Of a stretch of DNA of 64,000 bases, positions 17,449-25,121 are shown piece by piece (positions within the stretch are counted from its first letter, which is position 1; the number at the start of each line of letters is the position of its first letter). The notes under the pieces were generated by a model. The model was not told where the DNA came from, ran no database searches, and saw only the letters and a list, made by a program, of their open reading frames with translations. The stretch lies in NCBI RefSeq assembly GCF_002286975.1, contig NZ_NSKB01000007.1, positions 62,001-126,000 of the forward strand, read 5' to 3'. A program made the translations under genes and the position numbers. Origin of the DNA: Halomonas salipaludis (lineage in GTDB: Bacteria; Pseudomonadota; Gammaproteobacteria; Pseudomonadales; Halomonadaceae).

Positions 17449-18429
17449 TCAGCCGCCGAACAGGTCGTCGAAGCGCTGCTTGAGTGCGGCTTCCCTGGCC
17501 AGGGCGCTTTCGATGTCGAGCGGCATCAGCGCGATGCTGTCGCGGTCGGGAAAGCCTGCCGGCGGAGCAACCTCGGGATGCGCCGGTAGGTAGCCCTGCT
17601 CGCTGACCAGCTGCTGCCCTGCCCGCGAGAGCACGAAATCGACGAACAGCTGCGCCGCCTCGGGATTGCGAGCCTCCTGCATGATGGCAACCGGCTCGGT
17701 TACCGCACTCACCCCCTCTTCGGGGAACACGAATTCCACCGGCGAGCCCTTGGCCGCCTCACGTATCGGCAGGAAGTCGACCACGATGCCGTAGGGCCTG
17801 GTGCCTGCCGCCACGGCGTTGAACACCCCGCCGTTGCCGCCCTGGGCCTCGGTACGGTTGGCCTGCAGCGCTTCGTAATAGCCTTCGCCCAGCTCGGGAT
17901 GGGCCTCGACCGCCGCCATGTGGATAAGCGCGGCGCCGGAATAGAGCGGGCTCGGCATGGTCACCTGCCCCGCGTACTCGGGCTGGATGAGTTCCTGCCA
18001 GCTGTGTGGCTGATGCTCGGCACCGGTGTTGTAGACGATACCCGTGGTGATCAGCTTGGTGCCGTAGTAGTAGCCTTCCGGGTCGTACAGCTCGGCGTCG
18101 TAGGCCTCGCGTTCCGAGCTCAGGTAGGCCTGCAGGTGCCCCTCCTGTTTAAGGGATTCCATGGTCATGCTGTCGGCGATCAGTAGCACGTCGGGGTTAC
18201 TGACGTTGGCGCTCAATTCGGAGCGCAGCCGGGTCATCAGGCGGGTGGTGCCGTCGCGCACCCACTCCACCTCGATCTCCGGATAGGCCGCCTGAAAGGC
18301 GTCGACGGTCTGCTGGGCATCGCTGTTGGGCTGGCTGGTGTAGAGCACCAGCTTCTGGTCGGCCAGAGCCGGCAGCGCCAGGCCAGCCAGAAGCAATGCC
18401 AGCACGGATCCTGGGAAGCGCTTGTGCAT
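17449..18429 (-). CDS. Periplasmic substrate-binding protein of an Fbp-type ABC importer
   Basis: 326 residues with a clear signal peptide (VLALLLAGLALPALA, residues 9-23, cleavage before DQKL). The body is a family-1 extracellular solute-binding protein: LVLYTSQPNSDAQQTVDAF at the start, then GYYYGTKLITTGIVYNT and AIMQEARNPEAAQLFVDFVLS. Related proteins bind ferric iron, aminoethylphosphonate or other small ligands. The adjacent tyrosine pair that binds iron in classical FbpA is not obvious at the expected place (PYGIVVDF instead). Iron is nevertheless favoured because a strong Fur box lies 13 bases upstream of the ATG. GAGGGT serves as ribosome binding site. Confidence 0.88.
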   Translation of the reverse strand: MHKRFPGSVLALLLAGLALPALADQKLVLYTSQPNSDAQQTVDAFQAAYPEIEVEWVRDGTTRLMTRLRSELSANVSNPDVLLIADSMTMESLKQEGHLQAYLSSEREAYDAELYDPEGYYYGTKLITTGIVYNTGAEHQPHSWQELIQPEYAGQVTMPSPLYSGAALIHMAAVEAHPELGEGYYEALQANRTEAQGGNGGVFNAVAAGTRPYGIVVDFLPIREAAKGSPVEFVFPEEGVSAVTEPVAIMQEARNPEAAQLFVDFVLSRAGQQLVSEQGYLPAHPEVAPPAGFPDRDSIALMPLDIESALAREAALKQRFDDLFGG

Positions 18430-18441
18430 GGGAATACCCTC

Positions 18442-18456
18442 AAAGAATCATTCTCA
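18442..18456 (-). promoter_or_regulatory. Fur box upstream of the Fbp-type importer
   Basis: Read on the minus strand, TGAGAATGATTCTTT matches the 7-1-7 Fur consensus TGATAATnATTATCA at 11 of 14 defined positions. Its position just before the first gene of the ABC operon predicts iron-dependent repression. Confidence 0.72.
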
Positions 18457-18517
18457 TCGAGGGTACTGCGCTTGGTTTACAGCTCGGTGACAGCCGCTGC
18501 GGCCGGAGAGTCGGCGC

Positions 18518-19282
18518 TCAGCGATCCTGGCCGCGGTGCGCCCAGCGGGTCATGCGCTTCTCGAGCAGCGCGAACAGCTCATACATCACCATGGCCATGG
18601 CGCTGATCACGATCAGCCCGGCGAATACCAGCGGCATGCGCATCTGCGAGCCGGCGCTCATCATCAGGTAGCCGATGCCCTGGTTCGAGGCCACGGTCTC
18701 GGAGACCACGGTGCCGACGAAGGCCAGGGTGATGGCGACCTTGAGCGAGGCGAAGAAGTACGGCAGCGAGCGCGGCAGCCCCACCTTGAGCAGCACGTCG
18801 AGGCGCTTGGCGCCGAGCACCCGCAGCACGTCCTCCATCTCCGGCTCCAGCGTCGCCAGGCCGGTGGCCACGTTGACCACGATGGGGAAGAAGCAGATCA
18901 GGAAGGCGGTGAGGATCGCCGGTACCGAGCCGATGCCGAACCACACCACCAAAATCGGCACGAAGGCGACCTTGGGGATGGCGTTGAAGCCCACCAGCAG
19001 CGGATAACAGGCGCGGTACATGAAGCGCGACGAGCCGACGATGAAGCCCAGCGCCAGCCCCACGACCACGCCCAGCGCGAACCCCACCAGGGTGGTCCAC
19101 AGGGTCTGCCAGGAGTGCATGCCGATCGGTCCGGCGAAGGTGATCATGGCCTGGAAGGTGTCCCAGGCGCCGGGAAACAGAAACGGCGGTACGTCCAGCA
19201 GGCGCACCGTGCCCTCCCAGATCACCAGCAGCGCGATTACCGCCAGCCACGGCGCCAGACGCTCCTTGGTGGTGGCCTTCAT
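18518..19282 (-). CDS. ABC transporter permease, SsuC/TauC/ThiX type
   Basis: 254 residues with six hydrophobic helices and the BPD permease EAA-like loop VLRVLGAKRLDVLLKVGLPR (about 165). The ATG at 19282 overlaps the stop of the upstream ATPase gene in ATGA, which sets the start and shows coupling; the longer open frame upstream is the ATPase gene in another frame. It forms a three-gene importer with the ATPase and the NMT1/THI5-like binding protein. Confidence 0.9.
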   Translation of the reverse strand: MKATTKERLAPWLAVIALLVIWEGTVRLLDVPPFLFPGAWDTFQAMITFAGPIGMHSWQTLWTTLVGFALGVVVGLALGFIVGSSRFMYRACYPLLVGFNAIPKVAFVPILVVWFGIGSVPAILTAFLICFFPIVVNVATGLATLEPEMEDVLRVLGAKRLDVLLKVGLPRSLPYFFASLKVAITLAFVGTVVSETVASNQGIGYLMMSAGSQMRMPLVFAGLIVISAMAMVMYELFALLEKRMTRWAHRGQDR

Positions 19283-20112
19283 GCCGCACCTCCGCGTATC
19301 TCGCCAATCTGCGCGCGCAGCTCGTGCACCAGGGTGGTGAAGGGCTCGCGATAGGTGGTTTCCAGCTCGCGCGGGCGCGGCAGGTCGATTTCGCGCCGCT
19401 CGACGATGCGCCCCGGGCGCTTGCTCATCACATACACAGTGTCGGCCAGGAAGGCCGCCTCGCGCAGGTCGTGGGTGACCAGCACCACGGTGAAGCGCTG
19501 CGTCTGCCAGAGGTCGCGCAGCACGCACCACAGCTCTTCACGGGTAAAGGCATCCAGCGCGGCAAACGGCTCGTCGAGCATCAGCAGCTTGGGTTGGTGG
19601 ATCAGCGCGCGGCAGATCGAGGCGCGCTGCTGCATGCCGCCGGAGAGCTGCCAGGGGTACTGGTCCTCGTAGCCTTCCAGCCCCACGGTTTGCAGCAGGT
19701 CGCGTGCCCAGCCGACGAACTCCCCGCGCCGCCGGCGAAACTGCGAGCGGTAGGGTTTGACGATCTCCAGCGGCAGCAGCACGTTATCCAGGGTGGTGCG
19801 CCACGGCAGCAGGTTGGCGTTCTGGAACGCCATGCCGGTGATCTTGAGCGGCCCGCTGACCGGCTCGCCAGCGACCCGCACGCTGCCCTGGGTCGGCCCG
19901 TGCAGACCGGTGCAGAGCTTCATGAAGGTCGACTTGCCGCAGCCCGAGGGGCCGACGATGGCGACGAACTCGCCCTCGCGGATGGAGAGGCTGATGTCCT
20001 CGATGGCGTTGCCGCTAGCGTCGTAGGCGAGGCTTACGTCGTCGAAGTCGACGAAGGCATGCTCGCTGCGCGCCGCCTCGGCGGCGCGCAGCTCGGTGGG
20101 AGTGGCGGTCAT
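19279..20112 (-). CDS. ABC transporter ATP-binding protein, SsuB/TauB/ThiZ type
   Basis: 277 residues: Walker A IVGPSGCGKSTFMK (about 53), Q-loop AFQNANLLPW (about 94), signature LSGGMQQRASICRAL (about 150), Walker B LLMLDEPFAALD (about 172) and H-loop VTHDLREAAFLAD. FQNANLLPW together with SGGMQQR is typical of the nitrate/sulfonate/pyrimidine importer branch. Middle gene of the operon, 13 bases after the binding-protein stop. Confidence 0.92.
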   Translation of the reverse strand: MTATPTELRAAEAARSEHAFVDFDDVSLAYDASGNAIEDISLSIREGEFVAIVGPSGCGKSTFMKLCTGLHGPTQGSVRVAGEPVSGPLKITGMAFQNANLLPWRTTLDNVLLPLEIVKPYRSQFRRRRGEFVGWARDLLQTVGLEGYEDQYPWQLSGGMQQRASICRALIHQPKLLMLDEPFAALDAFTREELWCVLRDLWQTQRFTVVLVTHDLREAAFLADTVYVMSKRPGRIVERREIDLPRPRELETTYREPFTTLVHELRAQIGEIRGGAA

Positions 20113-20125
20113 GGCAACCCTGGGC

Positions 20126-21157
20126 TCAGTCGGCGAAGATCATGCGGTCTTCCTGGGCGGGCAGGAAGCGCGAGGTGAAGACCCGCTCGGCGCCAGGCAC
20201 CTCGGGCAGGTCGTAAGCCTCGGCAACCAGCCGGATCGCCTCGTCCAGGCGCGCCTCGTCGATGGCACCGGCGCCGTGGGCGCGGGCGTCCTCGGTATCG
20301 ATGGCGCCCTCGATGGCAAGCTTCAGGCGGCGCGTCTCGAGCTCGACGTCGATCAGGCCGTCGCGGTTGCGCACATAGTCGATGGCACCCTCGGGGTCGG
20401 CCAGGGTCTCGGCAAGCGCCCGGTTGAAGGCGCGCAGAAACCCCTCCACCGCCTCGGGGTTCTCCTCGGAGAACTGCTCGCTGGCGATGATCGCATTGCC
20501 ATAGAGCGGCACACCGTAGTCGGGGAACGGCATGATGGTCAGCTCGCCCTCCTGCATGCCGCGCGCCTCGAGGTTGAGCAGACTGGTGAAGTAGAAACCG
20601 GTGATGGCATCGACGTCGCCGCGCTCGAGCAGCGTTTCGCGCAGTGCCGGGTCGACGTTCTGCCAGGTCACGGCATCGGCGTCGAGGTCGTTGGCATTGG
20701 CGAAGATGCCCCAGGCGCGATAGCCAGTATCGAAAGTGGGTGCCGCCAGGGTCTTGCCGGCCAGGTCGGCGGGCGTCTCGATATCGCGGTCCTTGCGCGC
20801 GAAGACCGCCGCCGGCGAGCCGTCATAGACCACATAGACGCCCTGGATGCCCGGGCCGTCGGGATTCTCGGCCAGGAACTCGACCAGTGCATTGAGATCA
20901 CCGAAGCCCATCTGGTAGGCACCGCTGGCGACCCGGTTGATGGCTCCCGCCGAACCGCTGCCGGAGTCGATCTCGACGTTGAGCCCCTCCTCTTCGAAGT
21001 AGCCGCGCTCCACCGCCATCAGAAAGGGCGCCGACGGCCCCTCGAAGCGCCAGTCGAGCTGGAAGCGAATATCGGTGGCGGCGCTGGCGGTGCCGCTCAG
21101 CAGGATGGCGCCAAGCGTGGTGCCGAGAAGCAGGCTACGTGACAGGATTCGGTGCAT
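20126..21157 (-). CDS. NMT1/THI5-like ABC substrate-binding protein
   Basis: 343 residues with a signal peptide (LLLGTTLGAILLSGTASA, residues 9-26) and the NMT1/THI5-like fold: TDIRFQLDWRFEGPSAPFL, GYFEEEGLNVEIDSGSGSAG (about 56), FGDLNALVEFL, and FDTGYRAWGIFANAN. Members of this family bind thiamine precursors (ThiY), riboflavin (RibY), pyrimidines or sulfonates. I see neither a TPP nor an FMN riboswitch in the 256-base leader, and no catabolic gene is adjacent, so the substrate stays open. The ATG at 21157 is the first that gives a proper signal peptide. Confidence 0.88.
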   Translation of the reverse strand: MHRILSRSLLLGTTLGAILLSGTASAATDIRFQLDWRFEGPSAPFLMAVERGYFEEEGLNVEIDSGSGSAGAINRVASGAYQMGFGDLNALVEFLAENPDGPGIQGVYVVYDGSPAAVFARKDRDIETPADLAGKTLAAPTFDTGYRAWGIFANANDLDADAVTWQNVDPALRETLLERGDVDAITGFYFTSLLNLEARGMQEGELTIMPFPDYGVPLYGNAIIASEQFSEENPEAVEGFLRAFNRALAETLADPEGAIDYVRNRDGLIDVELETRRLKLAIEGAIDTEDARAHGAGAIDEARLDEAIRLVAEAYDLPEVPGAERVFTSRFLPAQEDRMIFAD

Positions 21158-21362
21158 GGCATGGGCCTCGGTATACAAGATTGTCATCATTGAGTATGCA
21201 GGTTTCTTGCCATCGCGGGCTGTTGCTCGCAGCCCCTGCACGGCAAGGGTCGATGCAGGGCATCTCGGCACCTCACTGCGCCACCCCGGTGCAGGCGCCG
21301 CCCGCCCATGCACCAGCATAGAACATTCAGCAATACCGGCACCGCGTGCATCCTCAACGCAA

Positions 21363-21386
21363 GACACCGGCCCTGGGGCCGGTGTC
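21363..21386 (-). terminator. Terminator downstream of bfr
   Basis: GACACCGGCC and GGCCGGTGTC form a perfect 10-bp stem with a 4-base loop, starting 28 bases after the bfr stop. The tail TTGCGTTG is only moderately T-rich. The other bases of the 21158-21413 gap hold no further gene or clear site, apart from a TTGTATAC motif at 21171-21178 (minus strand) close to the binding-protein gene. Confidence 0.65.
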
Positions 21387-21413
21387 GTGATTCGCTGCGG
21401 CTCGGCTAGCGCG

Positions 21414-21896
21414 TTACTCGTCGCCGGCCATCTGCATCTGACGCTGCATGTAGTTCTCGATGCCAACCTTGTCGATCAGGCCGAGTTCGGTCTCGATATG
21501 ATCGATATGGTCTTCTTCGTCGGCGAGAATCTCGCGGAAGATATCGCGAGTCACATAGTCCTTGACCTGTTCGCAGTAGGTGATGGCCTCGATGTAGTCC
21601 TTGCGACCGTCGTGCTCGATCTTGAGGTCCGCTTCGAGCATCTCGCGCACATTCTCGCCGATGTGCAGCTTGCCGAGATCCTGCAGGTTGGGCACGCCTT
21701 CGAGGAACAGGATCCGCTCGATCAGGCGATCGGCGTGCTGCATCTCCTCGATGGACTCGTCGTACTCCCACTTGGCCAGCGCCTTGAGGCCCCAGTCCTT
21801 GTACATCTTGGCATGCAGGAAATACTGGTTGATGGCTACCAGCTCGTTACCGAGGGCCTTGTTCAGGTGCTTGATGACCTTGGCGTCGCCTTTCAT
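21414..21896 (-). CDS. bfr: Bacterioferritin
   Basis: Heme-containing iron-storage protein that oxidises ferrous iron and stores a ferric core in a 24-subunit shell. The 160-residue sequence keeps the diiron ligands: Glu18 in [10 protein letters not shown], Glu51 and His54 in [10 protein letters not shown], Glu94 in DYIEAI, and the Glu/His pair in [12 protein letters not shown]. The heme-ligating Met52 is present, so this is a true bacterioferritin rather than a ferritin. An excellent ribosome binding site (TAGGAGAGG) precedes the ATG. It lies 182 bases after bfd on the same strand, which supplies electrons for iron release. Confidence 0.97.
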   Translation of the reverse strand: MKGDAKVIKHLNKALGNELVAINQYFLHAKMYKDWGLKALAKWEYDESIEEMQHADRLIERILFLEGVPNLQDLGKLHIGENVREMLEADLKIEHDGRKDYIEAITYCEQVKDYVTRDIFREILADEEDHIDHIETELGLIDKVGIENYMQRQMQMAGDE

Positions 21897-22078
21897 CGAT
21901 CCTCTCCTAAGTGCATGACACTAAACGCTAGAGTCGCCGCAGGCCGCGACGTCATGGCACCAGTATCGACAAAAAACCGAGAAAAGGCAAAAAATCCAAT
22001 CAGGACAGGAGGTTAGCGAGACGCTCTCGCATTTGTGAAAAGTCGCGGATGGCAATGACTGACGGACGCCAGCCAGCC

Positions 22079-22285
22079 TCACACGGCATAGGCAAGGTCC
22101 TGGCTGGCCTCGACCATGGTGGTGACAACGGCCTCGCGGGTCAGCGCCTTGCCGACACAGGCACATTTGCCGCACTGGGTGGCACAACCGGTGGACTCGC
22201 GCACTTCACGCCAGCTGCGCGCGCCGCCATCTACGGCTTCGCGAATCGCCTTGTCGGTTACCCCGTTGCACAGACACACGTACAT
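22079..22285 (-). CDS. bfd: Bacterioferritin-associated ferredoxin Bfd
   Basis: A 68-residue [2Fe-2S] ferredoxin that docks on bacterioferritin and reduces the stored iron for release. The four cluster cysteines are visible: CLC near the N-terminus (residues 4 and 6) and two of the TGCATQCGKCAC cluster. GAGGTGATGGC before the ATG at 22285 decides the start over the in-frame ATG 24 bases upstream. A Fur box lies about 33 bases upstream, consistent with Bfd being made under iron starvation when Bfr stores are mobilised. Confidence 0.93.
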   Translation of the reverse strand: MYVCLCNGVTDKAIREAVDGGARSWREVRESTGCATQCGKCACVGKALTREAVVTTMVEASQDLAYAV

Positions 22286-22317
22286 GCCATCACCTCGCTG
22301 ATCATCCACATACCGAA

Positions 22318-22332
22318 TGTAAATGATTCGCA
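22318..22332 (-). promoter_or_regulatory. Fur box upstream of bfd
   Basis: On the minus strand TGCGAATCATTTACA matches TGATAATnATTATCA at 10 of 14 positions and is extended by TT. A TTGCAA hexamer (22340-22345) lies 17 bases upstream of TTACAT, so the site would cover the -10 region. Confidence 0.68.
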
Positions 22333-22365
22333 GAGCCTATTGCAAGTGCAACTACGACCTATTGG

Positions 22366-22818
22366 TTAGATAGATCTCTTCTCCGGCTTGGGTAGCACCA
22401 CGACTTCAGTGCCGGAGGCGATATCCGGCCAGCTGCGCCGCTGGCCGTCGAACAGCACCCACCAGTAGCCCAAGCCCAGCAGCGCCAGCGACAGGCAGGC
22501 GACCAGAAAGCGGATCAGGCTCTGCACCAGGGTAATGCTGGCGCCGTCCGGGGTCTGTACGCGCAGCCGCCAGGCCTGCATGCCCAGCGTCATGCCGGCA
22601 CGCATCCAGCAGAAAGCGAAGAAGGCGAAGGTGGTGACGAACAGCAGGCTGTGAAACAGCGGCGACTCGTTGGCCTCGCCCTGGTTGAGCGCCACCGCAA
22701 TAAAGGCCAGCAGCACCCAGATGGCCATGACCAGGAAGCTGTCGTAGAGCATCGCACCCAGCCGGCGGCCGAGACCGGCCGGCCATACGCGGTCGAGATC
22801 GGTAAAGCGTCGTCGCAT
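22366..22818 (-). CDS. RDD family membrane protein
   Basis: 150 residues with three or four hydrophobic helices (SFLVMAIWVLLAFIAVAL, LLFVTTFAFFAFCWM, LIRFLVACLSLALLGLGY) and the RDD-type N-terminus LGRRLGAMLYDSFLV, in which an Arg and an Asp flank the first helix. The family is of unknown function; some members act in sodium/proton exchange or in membrane assembly. It starts 12 bases after lptG, so it is probably cotranscribed with lptF-lptG. Confidence 0.87.
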   Translation of the reverse strand: MRRRFTDLDRVWPAGLGRRLGAMLYDSFLVMAIWVLLAFIAVALNQGEANESPLFHSLLFVTTFAFFAFCWMRAGMTLGMQAWRLRVQTPDGASITLVQSLIRFLVACLSLALLGLGYWWVLFDGQRRSWPDIASGTEVVVLPKPEKRSI

Positions 22819-22830
22819 GGTGTCCTCGTG

Positions 22831-23895
22831 TCAGCCCGAGCGTCGTAATAGATAGAAACCGAGGCTGGCGCAGATCAGCGTCGGCCCGAGTACCGCCCAC
22901 ACCGGTGAGAAACCGAACACCGTCGAGGCCGGCGCCAGCAGGTCCTGCAGATACTTGAAGCACAATCCGACCACCACGCCGTAGAACACCCGGGTACCGG
23001 CGGCCACGGTGCGCAGTGGACCGAATACGAACGAGGCCGCCACCAGCACCAGCGAGGCCATAGTCAGCGGCATCAGCATCTTCTGCCAGAAGTAGAGCAG
23101 CGGCTGAGTCGACTGCAGCCCCTGCTCCTGCAGGTAGCGCGCGTAGGCCCACAGCTCGCTGGGCGCCTGGCTGTTGACCGGCCGCAGCAGGCGCCCGAGC
23201 TGGTCGGGCGTGAGGCTGGTCTGCCAGTCGAGCCGATCGAGGGACTCGGCCTCGGTGCGCGCGTCTTCGAAGCGAGTGATCGAGACCTCCTCCAGCACCC
23301 AGTGGCCGTCGTTCCACACCGCCCGCTCGGCAGTGGTCGCGGCCCGCAGGATCTCGCCCTCGAACTCGTAGCGGGTCAGATCGAGCACGGTGTTGTCGCC
23401 GCGGATCGCCCCGAAACGGTAGACCGCATCGCCCTCGCGCTGCCAGCCGCCGCGCTGGGTGAGCACGGCGCCCTCGCCCTGCATCTGCTCGATGCGCCAG
23501 GCGCTGGCAAACTGCTCGGTGCGCGGACTGACGTATTCGGCCACCAGCAGCACGACCACCACGACCAGGATGATCGGCTTCATCACTCCCCACAGGATCC
23601 GCGACAGCGAGCGCCCGGCGGCGCGCATCACGGTCAGCTCGTTGCTCGAGGCCATGCTACCCAGGCCGATCAAGGCGCCGATCAGCACGCCTACCGGGGC
23701 ATACTGATAGAAGCGCCACGGCAGGCGCATGATCAAGTAGAGCAGCACCTGGAAGGCGCCGTAGTTCCCCTCGACGTCATCGAGGTCGTTGATGTAGGTG
23801 ATCACCAGGTCGAGCCCCAGCAGCACCAGTTGCACGACGATGATCGCGCCCAGCACGTTGCGGGCGATATAGCGGTCGAGACGGTCGGCGATCAT
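22831..23895 (-). CDS. lptG: LPS export permease LptG
   Basis: Inner-membrane subunit of the LptB2FG complex that extracts lipopolysaccharide and passes it to LptC/LptA. The 354 residues give two N-terminal helices, a further helix near 100, a periplasmic beta-jellyroll (about 125-260) and three C-terminal helices. Family signatures include MASSNELTVMRAAGRSL (about 80, the coupling region) and VFGPLRTVAAGTRVFYGVVVGL (about 295-316; seen as parts). The ATG overlaps the lptF stop by one base (TGATG), which decides the start against the longer open frame. Confidence 0.95.
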   Translation of the reverse strand: MIADRLDRYIARNVLGAIIVVQLVLLGLDLVITYINDLDDVEGNYGAFQVLLYLIMRLPWRFYQYAPVGVLIGALIGLGSMASSNELTVMRAAGRSLSRILWGVMKPIILVVVVVLLVAEYVSPRTEQFASAWRIEQMQGEGAVLTQRGGWQREGDAVYRFGAIRGDNTVLDLTRYEFEGEILRAATTAERAVWNDGHWVLEEVSITRFEDARTEAESLDRLDWQTSLTPDQLGRLLRPVNSQAPSELWAYARYLQEQGLQSTQPLLYFWQKMLMPLTMASLVLVAASFVFGPLRTVAAGTRVFYGVVVGLCFKYLQDLLAPASTVFGFSPVWAVLGPTLICASLGFYLLRRSG

Positions 23896-24974
23896 CAGCG
23901 CATCCCCTTGTGCTGTGCCCGCTGCATCATTACCAGGCCAAGGGCCAAGTAGGCAGCGTGGATCGGCCACATGCCCACCGCCGCCGACAGCGCGCCGCGG
24001 CCAATGGCGTCCTGGGCGGCGAGCAGCAGACTCAGGTAGCTGATATGCAGGAAGATCGCCGGCAGCAGCTTGGCGAAGCGCCCCTGGCGCGGATTGACCT
24101 TGGATAGCGGCATTGCCATCAGGGTCAGGATGAAGACCATCAGCGGCAACCCGAAGCGCCACTGCAGCTGGGCGTGGGCACGGCTGTCGTCGCTGCCCAG
24201 CAGCGCCGCGGTGGAGGCGTACTCGGGGGAGTCGATCTCGACCACTTCATCGGCGCGCGAGAGGCGCACCGCGTAGGTGGCGAACTCCAGGCGTTCGGCC
24301 TCGAAGCGCCCCGGGTCGACGCTATAGCGCTCGCCGTCGGCCAGCACCAGAAAGCGGCTGCCGGTCTCATCGTCGACGGTCTGATAGCCGCTTTGGGCGC
24401 GGGTCACGCTGTCTTCCGGGGTGCCGTCGGTGCGCCGCTGGCGCTCGCTGATGAAGACGTTCTGCATGCGCGTCTGGTTATCGGTAAAGCCCTCCACGTA
24501 GACCGTGCGGCCGGCGCCCAGGTCCTGGAAGCGTCCCGGCGCCAGCGCCGAGAAATCCAGCTGGCTACGCTGCTCCTCGAGGGTCACGGCATTGTTGAAG
24601 GCCCCTGCCGGTGTCAGCCACAAGCTGCATAGCCCCACCAGGAATGCCACCAGGGTGGCCGGCACCAGGCTGATGGTCAGCAGCCGCCGCGGACTGGTGC
24701 CGCAGGCGACCAGCACGGTAATTTCGCTGTTGAGGTAGAGCTGCCCGTAGGCCAGCAGGATGCCCAGAAAAAAGGCCAGTGGCAGGATCAGCTCGAGAAA
24801 GCCCGGCAGGTGGTAGAGCATCAGGGTGCCGAGAATGCTGGCCGGAATATCGCCCTCGGCAGCATCGGTAAAGTAGCGAATGAAACGACTGCCCATGATC
24901 ACCAGCAACAGCACCCCGGCCACGGCGGCCATGGTCAGCAGGATCTCGCGGGTCAGGTAGCGAAATATGATCAA
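23895..24974 (-). CDS. lptF: LPS export permease LptF
   Basis: Partner of LptG in the lipopolysaccharide exporter. The body has the LptF layout: helices at 10-30 and 55-80, YLNSEITVLVACGTSPRRLL near 87, a periplasmic jellyroll and PLSKVNPRQGRFAKLLP near 300, the last being the strongly conserved LptF signature. I propose a TTG start at 24974, preceded by GGAGAG at 4 bases. It yields an N-terminus IIFRYLTREIL that aligns with E. coli LptF; ATG starts at 24995 and 25067 would add residues unlike the family. It is divergent from pepA, the usual gammaproteobacterial order. Confidence 0.93.
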   Translation of the reverse strand: MIIFRYLTREILLTMAAVAGVLLLVIMGSRFIRYFTDAAEGDIPASILGTLMLYHLPGFLELILPLAFFLGILLAYGQLYLNSEITVLVACGTSPRRLLTISLVPATLVAFLVGLCSLWLTPAGAFNNAVTLEEQRSQLDFSALAPGRFQDLGAGRTVYVEGFTDNQTRMQNVFISERQRRTDGTPEDSVTRAQSGYQTVDDETGSRFLVLADGERYSVDPGRFEAERLEFATYAVRLSRADEVVEIDSPEYASTAALLGSDDSRAHAQLQWRFGLPLMVFILTLMAMPLSKVNPRQGRFAKLLPAIFLHISYLSLLLAAQDAIGRGALSAAVGMWPIHAAYLALGLVMMQRAQHKGMR

Positions 24975-25121
24975 GAAACTCTCCCGGTGCTCCATGCAGG
25001 GCAGGTATCGCTCCCCATGCAATGGCGCAGCGCATTGCGTACACTGGACGGCATTCGGCTGCGGCAAGGCGTCGTGCCGGCATTATCCAGAATCCCCTTT
25101 CGCTTGTCTTGTGGAGACGTC

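Noticed and set aside
21158..21413. TPP or FMN riboswitch upstream of the NMT1/THI5-like importer
   Set aside because: The conserved core sequences of the TPP (CTGAGA) and FMN riboswitches are not present on the minus strand.
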